A stretch of 64,000 bases of DNA from DATKEJ01 sp963768715 (lineage in GTDB: Bacteria; Bacteroidota; Rhodothermia; Rhodothermales; DATKEJ01), in assembly GCA_963768715.1 (NCBI GenBank), contig CAVYJC010000008.1:1-64000 (forward strand), in the 5' to 3' direction. How positions within the stretch are numbered: position 1 is the first letter of the stretch; each line of letters opens with the position of its first letter. Below the pieces are notes generated by a model. That model made no database searches. It was given only the letters and a program-made list of their open reading frames with translations, and was not told where the DNA came from. Of this stretch, positions 43,166 through 51,013 are shown piece by piece. A program made the position numbers and the translations under genes.

Positions 43166-44604
43166 AGCCTCGGATGAGAGAGAGTGTTGTCGTTTTCGTC
43201 CTCATGCTCGCTGCGGTCTCTCGCGTATGGGCGCAGGCGGAAAACGATTCCGGCGGTACCGAGCGGATCGTTGAAATCCTCAATGCCGATTCAGCCCGCT
43301 CGACTACGGTCGACGGGGAGCCGGCCGACATCCTGACCGGCAACGTAGGTATCAGGCAGGGACAAACATTGTTGAATGCGGATCGCGCCATCCGCTTCAA
43401 GAAGAAGGATCAGATCATATTCGAAGGGGCCGTTACGATTATCGATGAAGGGGACAGTCTCTTCGCCGATCGAGTGGTCTACGAGAGTGATGTAAAAACC
43501 GGCATTGGCACGGGCGACGTAAGATGGTCCGACGGAGAGGTGGCCATCACCGCGTCGCAGGCGAAATACTTTCTGGACGACAAGGTGGCCGAGTTCGAAG
43601 AGGATGTCGTCATGCAGGATTCCACCACGACCGTCCTCAGCCTTTACGGCACCTACGATGTTGACAGCCGGATTGCCAGGTTCCACGACGATGTATATCT
43701 GGAGCAGCGACGCCTGGCGCTGACCGCCGACGCATTGACGCACGAGCGCGAGTCGGGGTTAACGACAGCTGCGGGCAACGTCTGGATATATCACATGACG
43801 GATCCGAACACAGACGAACAGGACGCGCGTGTCCTGCTCGTGGCCGACACGGCCAGCAGTGAGCGCGACACCGGCATCAACCGGCTGCACGGGCAGGCCG
43901 GCCTGGTACGCATCGAACCGGGCACTCCAGACGCCGATACCCTCGTCGTGCGCTCGGCGGCAGTCGTCGTCGAGTTCGCTGACTCCACGGATGCATTTGA
44001 TGCTAATACGGACGTTCGCTTCTGGAGCGGAAACCTCGCGGGTCGAGCAGACTCGCTCAGCTACACCAGCGTGTCCGACAGTTCGGAGCGCGTCTCGAAC
44101 ATTCGTATGCTCGGTGACCCGTTCGTGTGGAACTCGAAGGCTCAGGTCAACGGCGACACCGTCGACGTTCGGGCCGAGGATGGTAGAGCGCACAGCCTCG
44201 AGGCCTATGAGAATGCATACGTGGGATTTCAGGACTCGACCCACGATTTCGTACAGCAGCTCAAAGGACGTCGGCTCGAAGCCTTCTTCCGCGATGATTC
44301 GCTCCGCAACCTGACTGTCAGGCCGAATGCGGAGGCGCTTTACTTTGCGGTCGATTCCACGTCGGAGAACAAGCTTTCAGCCCTGCGGTTCACGTCGACG
44401 CGGATTACGCTACGATTCGCCCGCGGCGACATCGACCGTATTACGGCATCGAAGGACGTCGAAGGCGACATGAAGGAACTCGAAGAAGGAGCGACACCGC
44501 CGACGCTCCAGGGATTTCGCTGGCGAGCCGCCGAACGACCTCGACGCGAAGAGCTCCTCGACGCCAACATACTGGCTGCATTAAAGCGTTTTGAGGCTTT
44601 CTGA
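43162..44604 (+). CDS. lptA: OstA-like protein, extended LptA
   Basis: This 480-aa protein has a signal peptide (cleavage about after VWAQA), followed by an OstA/LptA-type repeated beta-jellyroll. Recurring phrases such as 'LTGNVGIRQGQTLLNADRAI', 'FEGAVTIIDEGDSLFADRVV', 'FEEDVVMQDSTTT' and 'FHDDVYLEQRRLALTADAL' suggest several stacked repeats. E. coli LptA has 185 aa, so this would make a single-chain bridge over twice as long. The C-terminal ~100 residues resemble no family I know. The GTG start overlaps the lptC stop; it is followed by lptB about 70 bp on. Confidence 0.83.
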   Translation: MKPRMRESVVVFVLMLAAVSRVWAQAENDSGGTERIVEILNADSARSTTVDGEPADILTGNVGIRQGQTLLNADRAIRFKKKDQIIFEGAVTIIDEGDSLFADRVVYESDVKTGIGTGDVRWSDGEVAITASQAKYFLDDKVAEFEEDVVMQDSTTTVLSLYGTYDVDSRIARFHDDVYLEQRRLALTADALTHERESGLTTAAGNVWIYHMTDPNTDEQDARVLLVADTASSERDTGINRLHGQAGLVRIEPGTPDADTLVVRSAAVVVEFADSTDAFDANTDVRFWSGNLAGRADSLSYTSVSDSSERVSNIRMLGDPFVWNSKAQVNGDTVDVRAEDGRAHSLEAYENAYVGFQDSTHDFVQQLKGRRLEAFFRDDSLRNLTVRPNAEALYFAVDSTSENKLSALRFTSTRITLRFARGDIDRITASKDVEGDMKELEEGATPPTLQGFRWRAAERPRREELLDANILAALKRFEAF

Positions 44605-44674
44605 CCGGACCCAGTCCCGGGGAATTGCTACCTTGAAGGCTGTCGCAGTATTTCGCATCGATCACCACAGGAAT

Positions 44675-45403
44675 ATGGAGCTTCGAGCAGAGGGACTCGT
44701 CAAACGATATCGGAAGCGCGCCGTGGTGAATGACGTCCATTTGCACGTCAACACCGGTGAAATCGTGGGTTTGCTTGGGCCGAATGGCGCCGGCAAGACC
44801 ACGACGTTCTACATGGTCGTCGGCATGATTCGTCCCGAAGCAGGGCGAATCTTTCTTGATGGCGAGGACATCACGGGGCTCCCCATGTACGAGAGATCCC
44901 GTAAAGGAATTGGTTATCTGGCCCAGGAAGCCTCGGTATTTCGGGAATTGACGGTCGAGGACAACATCTCTGCCGTCCTCGAGTTCAGATCGATGGCGAA
45001 AGCGGATCGTGTCCGCCGGGTCGACGAGCTCGTTGAGGAATTGGGTTTGGCGCGCGTCCGGAAATCGAAAGGCTACATGCTTTCGGGCGGTGAAAGACGA
45101 CGCTGCGAAATCGCGCGGTGTCTCGCCATCCAGCCAAGATTCATTCTGCTCGACGAACCCTTTGCCGGAATCGATCCCATCGCCGTCGAAGACGTCCAGG
45201 AGATTGTCGGGCAGTTGAAGGAACGCGGCATCGGCGTGCTCGTAACCGACCATAACGTGCACGAAACGATGGCGATCACGGATCGAGCGTATCTCCTATT
45301 TGAAGGTCGTATTATGACCCACGGGACCGCGGAGGCACTTGCCAACGACCCGGAGGTCAGAAAAAGATACCTGGGAGAAAAGTTCAGCCTGGAACGTTAT
45401 TGA
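44675..45403 (+). CDS. lptB: LPS export ABC transporter ATP-binding protein LptB
   Basis: This 242-aa ABC ATPase powers LPS extraction from the inner membrane with LptF and LptG (not in the window). Walker A is GPNGAGKTTT, the signature is LSGGERRRCEIAR, Walker B is FILLDEPFAGIDP, and the H-loop lies in 'VTDHNVHET'. 'GIGYLAQEASVFRELTVEDN' is a LptB-specific Q-loop region. The ATG giving MELRAEGLVKRY was chosen after AGGA; the frame is open 28 codons upstream into lptA. It completes the lptC-A-B operon. Confidence 0.96.
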   Translation: MELRAEGLVKRYRKRAVVNDVHLHVNTGEIVGLLGPNGAGKTTTFYMVVGMIRPEAGRIFLDGEDITGLPMYERSRKGIGYLAQEASVFRELTVEDNISAVLEFRSMAKADRVRRVDELVEELGLARVRKSKGYMLSGGERRRCEIARCLAIQPRFILLDEPFAGIDPIAVEDVQEIVGQLKERGIGVLVTDHNVHETMAITDRAYLLFEGRIMTHGTAEALANDPEVRKRYLGEKFSLERY

Positions 45404-45429
45404 GCGTCGCGCTTTGGAGCGCAGCGTAA

Positions 45430-45458
45430 TTGTCCCCGTGCGGGGAGTGTCCTAAATT
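45430..45458 (+). promoter_or_regulatory. Promoter of the DAHP synthase gene
   Basis: TTGTCC, a 17-bp spacer and TAAATT, ending 30 bp before the ATG. A CCCCGTGCGGGG inverted repeat occupies most of the spacer and could be an operator or fold in RNA from upstream. Confidence 0.5.
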
Positions 45459-45488
45459 CAACGTTTTAAGAAAGAAACGACGAGGAAC

Positions 45489-46526
45489 ATGGTCGTTGTA
45501 ATGCATCCGGGCGTCAGCGAGGCGGAAATTGAGTCCGTCATCGACCGACTGAACGAGTACGGATTTGACGTACATCGATCGAGTGGCGTGAACCAGACGG
45601 TACTCGGTGCGATCGGGGTCAAGCCCGAATTTGACATCCGCAACATTAAAGTGCTGGCGGGGGTCTCCGACGTATTTCGGGTGACCGAGCCGTACAAATT
45701 TGCCAGCCGAGCCTGGAAGTCGGAGAAGACAGTCGTCGACGTAGGAGGGGTCACGATCGGACAGGACGCCCTCGTCGTAATGGCGGGCCCTTGCGCTGTC
45801 GAAAGCGAGGAGCAGATGGAGGAAACGGCGGCCTACGTCGCTTCGCATGGCGCTACGTTCTTGCGCGGCGGCGCCTTCAAGCCTCGATCATCTCCCTATT
45901 CATTCCAGGGACTGGGCGAAGAGGGCCTGCGTATCATGCGCGACGCCGCCAGCCGGCACGGACTGCGCGTGGTTACGGAAATTATCGAGCCGGGGCAGAT
46001 TGACATGGTCATTCAGTATGCCGACGTGCTCCAAATCGGCGCCAGGAACATGCAGAACTACGCGCTGCTCAAGGAACTCGGGAAGACGGAAAAACCCATG
46101 CTCCTGAAGCGCGGCATGTCGGCCACGATCGAAGAGTGGCTGATGAGCGCCGAATACCTGATGTCGAATGGCAACCCGAACGTTGTCTTGTGCGAACGTG
46201 GCATCAGAACCTTTGAGAACTACACCAGGAATACGCTCGATCTTTCGGCCGTTCCGGTCGTCCAGCAGCGAAGCCATCTCCCGATTATTGTGGATCCGAG
46301 CCATGGGACCGGGTTGCGGGACAAGGTGATCCCAATGGCGCGAGCCGGGATTGCGGCAGGCGCCGACGGACTCATGGTGGAGGTTCATCCGAATCCGGCA
46401 GAAGCATTGAGCGACGGACCGCAATCGCTGTTCCTCGATCAGTTTGGCGAGCTGATGAAGCAGATTCGCCTCATCGCCGAAGCCATTGGAAGGACTGTTC
46501 AGGAGCCAGGCACAATTGCCGTTTGA
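45489..46526 (+). CDS. aroF: 3-Deoxy-7-phosphoheptulonate synthase (DAHP synthase, type I-beta)
   Basis: This 345-aa enzyme condenses PEP and erythrose 4-phosphate, the first shikimate-pathway step. An N-terminal ferredoxin-like/ACT-type regulatory domain (about residues 1-70, 'MVVVMHPGVSEAEIESVI', 'VLAGVSDVFRV') precedes the TIM barrel with 'VVMAGPCAVESEEQM', 'FLRGGAFKPRSSPYSFQG', 'LKRGMSATIEEWL', 'VDPSHGTGLRDKV' and 'GLMVEVHPNPAEALSDG'. This is the Thermotoga-like, feedback-regulated form. It supplies chorismate, which menF in this window uses. Confidence 0.94.
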   Translation: MVVVMHPGVSEAEIESVIDRLNEYGFDVHRSSGVNQTVLGAIGVKPEFDIRNIKVLAGVSDVFRVTEPYKFASRAWKSEKTVVDVGGVTIGQDALVVMAGPCAVESEEQMEETAAYVASHGATFLRGGAFKPRSSPYSFQGLGEEGLRIMRDAASRHGLRVVTEIIEPGQIDMVIQYADVLQIGARNMQNYALLKELGKTEKPMLLKRGMSATIEEWLMSAEYLMSNGNPNVVLCERGIRTFENYTRNTLDLSAVPVVQQRSHLPIIVDPSHGTGLRDKVIPMARAGIAAGADGLMVEVHPNPAEALSDGPQSLFLDQFGELMKQIRLIAEAIGRTVQEPGTIAV

Positions 46527-46590
46527 CCGCGTTGTGACCGCGGTGAATTCTATCGGCTTGATGGGCTATCTGAGGGCGTGAGGGAATAGT

Positions 46591-48423
46591 ATGTGCGGCA
46601 TTGTTGGCTACGTCGGCACCAGACAGGCAGATGCAGTACTGCTTGCAGGCCTCAAGCGTCTCGAGTATCGAGGCTACGACTCAGCGGGCATTGCCGTCGT
46701 GGATGGCGGCCTCGAGTGCGTCAAGAAGCAGGGCAAGGTTGCCGATCTCGTCGCGCTTCTCGATGGGGGACTGAAAGGCGTCGTCGGCATCGGGCATACG
46801 AGGTGGGCGACGCACGGTGTCCCGAATGACGTGAATGCACACCCGCATCTATCCTCCGATGGGCGATTTGCCCTCGTCCACAACGGGATCATCGAGAACT
46901 ACGTCTCACTCCGTGAACGACTGATCCAGTCAGGCTACAAATTTCGGAGCCAGACCGATACAGAAGTTCTCGTCCATCTCATCCACGAGGTGGCCACGCA
47001 GACGGGACTCACACTTGTTGAGGCGGTGCGTCAGGCCCTGACGCAGGTGATCGGCACCTACGGCATTGCCGTTGTCTCGGCGGATGAGCCGGATATGGTA
47101 ATCGCGGCCCGGAGCGGGAGTCCACTGATTCTTGGTGTCGGAGACGGCGAGTACTTTGTTGCGTCCGATGCCTCCGCAATCGTCGAACACACGAATCAGG
47201 TCGTCTACCTCAACGATGGAGAAATGGTCGTCATCAGGCCGACCGGGTTCGAGGTCACGACCATCGACAATGTCATCCTCGACAAGGAGACGCATCGTCT
47301 GGAATGGGATCTTGAGCGAATTGAAAAGGGCGGCTACGAGCATTTTATGCTCAAGGAGATCATGGAGCAGCCCGATGCTATTCGGGACTGCCTTCGCGGG
47401 CGCATCAGATCTGAGGATGCGACGATCAAATTGGGCGGGCTTATCGACGTGCTGGATCGGTTCAAAGACGCGCGGCGCATCCTTATCTGTGCATGCGGCA
47501 CGTCCTGGCATGCCGGTCTGGTCGGCGAGTACCTTTTCGAAGAATTTGCTCGCATCCCTACGGAGGTCGAGTACGCGTCGGAGTTCCGGTATCGTAACCC
47601 GATCGTCTATTCCGATGACATCGTAATCGTGATTTCCCAGAGCGGGGAAACCGCCGATACACTCGCTGCGGTTCGTGAGGCCAAATCGAAAGGCGCCTTG
47701 GTGCTCGGCGTTTGCAATGTCGTGGGCTCCACGATTGCCAGGGAGACCGACGCCGGAGTCTATCTGCACGCAGGCCCGGAGGTCGGCGTCGCCTCGACAA
47801 AAGCTTTCACGGCCCAGGTTGCGGTCCTCGTCATGATGGCGCTGACGGCGGCAAAAGAGCGAGGGACGATGTCTGAGGCGGAGATTGCTGCGATCCTACG
47901 CGAGCTGGAGGAGATCCCCGATAAGATTACGTTGGTGCTCGAGACTGACGACAAAATTCTGCAGTTGGCCAAAATCAACCGCCTGGCTTCCAACTTTCTT
48001 TACATGGGTCGAGGATACAACTTTCCCGTGGCGCTGGAAGGAGCCCTGAAACTCAAGGAAATCTCCTATGTGCATGCCGAAGGATATCCTGCAGCGGAGA
48101 TGAAACATGGTCCCATTGCACTCATCGACCGGTTGATGTCCGTGGTCGTAATCGCGATGAAGGACTCGACATATCCGAAGGTCGTCAGCAATATCGAAGA
48201 AGTTCGCGCCCGCGGAGGGCTCGTTTTGGCGATCACCGATCACGAAAACCACGAACTCGACGATTTGTGCGAGTTCGTGCTTCGCGTCCCGCCAACGGCA
48301 GCCTGCCTTGCGCCTCTCCTGACCGTGGTTCCGCTCCAGCTTCTTGCGTACCATATGGCGGTATTGCGCGGTTGTGACGTCGACCAGCCTCGCAATCTGG
48401 CGAAGAGTGTCACTGTCGAATGA
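46591..48423 (+). CDS. glmS: Glutamine--fructose-6-phosphate aminotransferase
   Basis: This 610-aa enzyme makes glucosamine 6-phosphate for peptidoglycan and LPS. The N-terminal glutaminase domain opens MCGIVGYVG with nucleophile Cys2 and has 'RWATHGVPNDVNAHPH'. Two SIS domains follow ('ILICACGTSWHAGLVGEYLF', 'IVISQSGETADTLAAVREAK', 'GPEVGVASTKAFTAQV' and 'FLYMGRGYNFPVALEGALKL'), ending in 'NLAKSVTVE', the invariant tail with the active-site Lys. It stands between aroF and prfA. I saw no glmS ribozyme-like leader in the 64-bp gap. Confidence 0.98.
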   Translation: MCGIVGYVGTRQADAVLLAGLKRLEYRGYDSAGIAVVDGGLECVKKQGKVADLVALLDGGLKGVVGIGHTRWATHGVPNDVNAHPHLSSDGRFALVHNGIIENYVSLRERLIQSGYKFRSQTDTEVLVHLIHEVATQTGLTLVEAVRQALTQVIGTYGIAVVSADEPDMVIAARSGSPLILGVGDGEYFVASDASAIVEHTNQVVYLNDGEMVVIRPTGFEVTTIDNVILDKETHRLEWDLERIEKGGYEHFMLKEIMEQPDAIRDCLRGRIRSEDATIKLGGLIDVLDRFKDARRILICACGTSWHAGLVGEYLFEEFARIPTEVEYASEFRYRNPIVYSDDIVIVISQSGETADTLAAVREAKSKGALVLGVCNVVGSTIARETDAGVYLHAGPEVGVASTKAFTAQVAVLVMMALTAAKERGTMSEAEIAAILRELEEIPDKITLVLETDDKILQLAKINRLASNFLYMGRGYNFPVALEGALKLKEISYVHAEGYPAAEMKHGPIALIDRLMSVVVIAMKDSTYPKVVSNIEEVRARGGLVLAITDHENHELDDLCEFVLRVPPTAACLAPLLTVVPLQLLAYHMAVLRGCDVDQPRNLAKSVTVE

Positions 48424-48460
48424 CGGTGCGCCGCCTTTCGTTGAGCAAGTTTGGATCAAG

Positions 48461-49561
48461 ATGTTAAGTGAGTCACACCTGAAGGAGATCCGGCAGCATT
48501 TCGCCGAGCTGACCGCGGTGATGGCCCGCCCGGAGATCGCTACCGACCCCACGCGCATGGCGGAGTTGGGAAGGGAGCACGCGCGTCTCGAGCCGGTCAT
48601 CGGATCGGTCGAACGATACCTCGGTCTCGTTTCCGAGCTCGAAGATCTTCGCAGCATGCGCGATACGGAGGATGCTGAATTGGTCGAGCTCGTGGCCGAT
48701 GACATCGAACGCGTGGAATCCGAGCTCGAAGATCTCGAAGATCGCCTGGAAATACTGCTGCTGCCTACTGATCCGCTCGACGAAAAGAACGCAATCGTGG
48801 AGATTCGGGCGGGAACCGGCGGCGACGAGGCAAGCCTTTTCGCGGGCGATCTGTATCGTCTGTATTTGCGGTTCGGTGAAGCCAACGGATGGAAACTGGA
48901 GGTCCTGTCCAGCTCTCCGGGCACTCAGGGAGGATTCAAAGAGATCATCTTCGGACTTGCGGGAACGGGAGTATTTGGATCCATGAAATATGAAAGCGGC
49001 GTCCACCGCGTGCAGCGCGTTCCAGCGACCGAATCGAGTGGGCGCATCCATACGTCGGCGGCGACCGTGGCGGTGCTTCCCGAAGCGGCACAGGTCGACG
49101 TGAACATCAGTGCCGAAGATCTCGAGATTGACGTCTATCGCTCCAGTGGTCCGGGCGGCCAGAGCGTAAACACGACCGACTCCGCCGTTCGCATCACCCA
49201 TATTCCCTCGGGACTCGTCGTCACGTGCCAGGACGAGAAGAGCCAGTTGAAGAACAAGGACAAGGCGATGCGCGTGTTGCGTGCGCGGCTCTTCGAAATG
49301 GAACAGTCGAAGCTCGACGCAGAGCGAAGCGAAGCTCGTCGATCGATGGTGGGATCAGGCGATCGTTCGGCCAAGATCCGAACTTACAACTGGCCCCAGG
49401 GGCGAGTGACCGATCATCGACTCGAAGGCGATGACAAGAACCATGCGCTCCAGAGGATCATCGACGGTGACCTGTCCGATATCCACCGGGCGCTCAAGCT
49501 GGCGGAAAACGCAAGAAGGCTGGCCGGAGAAGAATACCAAACGGCAAACAGCAAACAGTAA
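48461..49561 (+). CDS. prfA: Peptide chain release factor 1
   Basis: This 366-aa factor reads UAA and UAG and triggers peptide release. The GGQ motif is in 'SSGPGGQSVNTTDSAVRITH' and the RF1-specific region is 'HRVQRVPATESSGRIHTS', including the P-A-T codon-reading tripeptide, which separates it from RF2. 'IEIRAGTGGDEASLFAGDL'-type sequence precedes it. The start is the ATG giving MLSESHLKEIRQHF, 37 bp after glmS; the frame extends 39 codons upstream within glmS. The last residues (QTANSKQ) and the stop codon are encoded by heptamer array H6, so the C-terminus may have been reshaped by repeat growth. Confidence 0.97.
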   Translation: MLSESHLKEIRQHFAELTAVMARPEIATDPTRMAELGREHARLEPVIGSVERYLGLVSELEDLRSMRDTEDAELVELVADDIERVESELEDLEDRLEILLLPTDPLDEKNAIVEIRAGTGGDEASLFAGDLYRLYLRFGEANGWKLEVLSSSPGTQGGFKEIIFGLAGTGVFGSMKYESGVHRVQRVPATESSGRIHTSAATVAVLPEAAQVDVNISAEDLEIDVYRSSGPGGQSVNTTDSAVRITHIPSGLVVTCQDEKSQLKNKDKAMRVLRARLFEMEQSKLDAERSEARRSMVGSGDRSAKIRTYNWPQGRVTDHRLEGDDKNHALQRIIDGDLSDIHRALKLAENARRLAGEEYQTANSKQ

Positions 49562-49605
49562 ACTTGAGCCCGGACAGATATTTTCTGTTTCAGGTTTCAA
49601 GTTTG
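49538..49605. repeat. Heptamer tandem array H6 (CAAACAG, then AGGTTTC)
   Basis: Two short blocks. The first is CAAACGG, CAAACAG, CAAACAG, TAAACTT (49538-49565) and includes the end and TAA stop of prfA. The second is CTGTTTC, AGGTTTC, AAGTTTG (49585-49605), close to an inverted copy of the first (CAAACAG reverses to CTGTTTG). Nineteen non-repeat bases separate them. Confidence 0.7.
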
Positions 49606-49631
49606 AATCATATCTTACTAAGCTTTAATGA
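49603..49631 (+). promoter_or_regulatory. Possible promoter of rpsF-rpsR-rplI
   Basis: TTGAAT, a 17-bp spacer and TAATGA, about 60 bp before rpsF. The -35 element overlaps the end of heptamer array H6. A moderate match only. Confidence 0.45.
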
Positions 49632-49689
49632 CCCTGCCCCAAGCGGTCCATATTGGGGCTTCATAAACTGGAATCCACAGGGAGGACCT

Positions 49690-50067
49690 ATGGCTACAGA
49701 AGCTAAGCCACTCTACGAATTCATGTACGTCCTCGACGGTGTCTTAAGCGAAGACCAGATCGAGGAACTCGTCGGACGCATATCCAAGTACATCACCGAG
49801 AACGGTGGAGAAATTGTCGAGACCGACGATTGGGGGATGCGTCAGTTGGCCTATCCGATAGATAATCGGAAGAACGGCTATTACGTGAATATGCACTTCA
49901 GTGCTCCACCCGACTTGCCTGCCAAGCTCGAGAGGACGCTGCGAATCGAGGAGCGTGTTCTGAGGTTCATGGTGCTTCGGCTCGACGCCAAAATGAAGCG
50001 GCATTTCGCCGGTCGCCATGAGCGCGCCGCGAACAAGGCCGCGGCTGCCGAAGCCTCGGACGCGTAA
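49690..50067 (+). CDS. rpsF: 30S ribosomal protein S6
   Basis: This 125-aa S6 binds 16S rRNA in the platform together with S18. 'LYEFMYVLDGVLSEDQIEELV' opens the fold, 'DDWGMRQLAYPIDNRKNGYY' is the core signature and 'LRIEERVLRFMVLRLD' ends it; an alanine-rich tail follows. GGAGG lies 4 bases before the ATG giving MATEAKPL. It is first in rpsF-rpsR-rplI, the standard order. Confidence 0.97.
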   Translation: MATEAKPLYEFMYVLDGVLSEDQIEELVGRISKYITENGGEIVETDDWGMRQLAYPIDNRKNGYYVNMHFSAPPDLPAKLERTLRIEERVLRFMVLRLDAKMKRHFAGRHERAANKAAAAEASDA

Positions 50068-50103
50068 GTGAATACTGGCCGTAAACTTTGAATTGTTAAT
50101 ACC

Positions 50104-50394
50104 ATGGCATACAGCCGATCAAAACAGCGAAACCAGAGAAAGCCTCTCGTGCGCAATGTCACGCCTGCAAGCCAGCGGCGTGAGAAGGGCAAGTGCGATT
50201 TATGCGAAGCCGGGGTCGAATACAGCGACTACAAAAATACAGACCAGCTTCAGCGATACCTGAACGATCAGGGTAAAATGCTGCCGAGGCGCATCACGGG
50301 CGCTTGCGCGAAGCACCAGCGTCAATTGACGCGTTCGGTGAAGCGTGCTCGTCACATGGCATTGATTCCATTCGTCGCGGACAACCTCCGATAG
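50104..50394 (+). CDS. rpsR: 30S ribosomal protein S18
   Basis: This 96-aa S18 forms a heterodimer with S6. 'KCDLCEAGVEYSDYKNTDQL' and 'GKMLPRRITGACAKHQRQL' are diagnostic, followed by 'RSVKRARHMALIPF'. Three cysteines (CxxC and one more) are the zinc-type residues found in some S18 paralogues. The basic N-tail of about 25 residues is normal. It starts 36 bp after rpsF. Confidence 0.97.
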   Translation: MAYSRSKQRNQRKPLVRNVTPASQRREKGKCDLCEAGVEYSDYKNTDQLQRYLNDQGKMLPRRITGACAKHQRQLTRSVKRARHMALIPFVADNLR

Positions 50395-50441
50395 GCGGTT
50401 TCGAACGAAGAACCAGGGGTTTCCCCGCTTTCGACTGAGAC

Positions 50442-50888
50442 ATGAAAGTCATTCTTAAGCAAGACGTAGATACACTCGGATCCACAGGCGACATCGTAAA
50501 CGTCAAGAACGGTTACGGAAGGAATTTCCTCATTCCTCGAGGTCTGGCCGTGCTGGCCACGTCGTCGAACGTGAAGGTCGCCGAAGAGAACCGTAGGCAG
50601 ACATCGCATAGACTGGAGCGACTCATTAACGACGCCCAGGAACTCGCCAAACGACTCGAAAGACTCGAAATCGTCATCCCGGCTCGGGTCGGCGAAGAAA
50701 GTCGAATTTTTGGAACCGTCACGACACAACAGATCGCCGAGGCTCTCGCAGCCAAGGGCGTAGAAATCGACCGTCGAAAAATCGAGCTGCACGAAGAAAT
50801 TCGGGCGTTGGGCGTTTATCCCGCGTCTGTCAAGCTTCACGGCGACGTCGTGGCCGAAGTCAAGATTCAGGTGGTTCCCGAAGCCTGA
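50442..50888 (+). CDS. rplI: 50S ribosomal protein L9
   Basis: This 148-aa L9 binds 23S rRNA at the base of the L1 stalk and helps keep the reading frame. The N-terminal domain starts MKVILKQDVDTLGSTGDIV with 'NGYGRNFLIPRGLAVLAT'; a long central helix follows, then the C-terminal domain 'SRIFGTVTTQQIAEALAAKG'. It starts 47 bp after rpsR, with no terminator between. Confidence 0.97.
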   Translation: MKVILKQDVDTLGSTGDIVNVKNGYGRNFLIPRGLAVLATSSNVKVAEENRRQTSHRLERLINDAQELAKRLERLEIVIPARVGEESRIFGTVTTQQIAEALAAKGVEIDRRKIELHEEIRALGVYPASVKLHGDVVAEVKIQVVPEA

Positions 50889-51013
50889 ACGTCGCTCGGT
50901 CGGCGATAGAGGCAACCTCCTGCGTTCGGTTGCGTTGCAAGGCCCCAGAGAGCCGCGTAACGTTGCCGAGACAGGACGATCCAACGACCGTGAACCCGAT
51001 TACAAAGTCCCGG

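Noticed and set aside
46527..46590. glmS ribozyme/riboswitch
   Set aside because: The gap is only 64 bp and shows just a short CCGCG hairpin, too small for the ribozyme.
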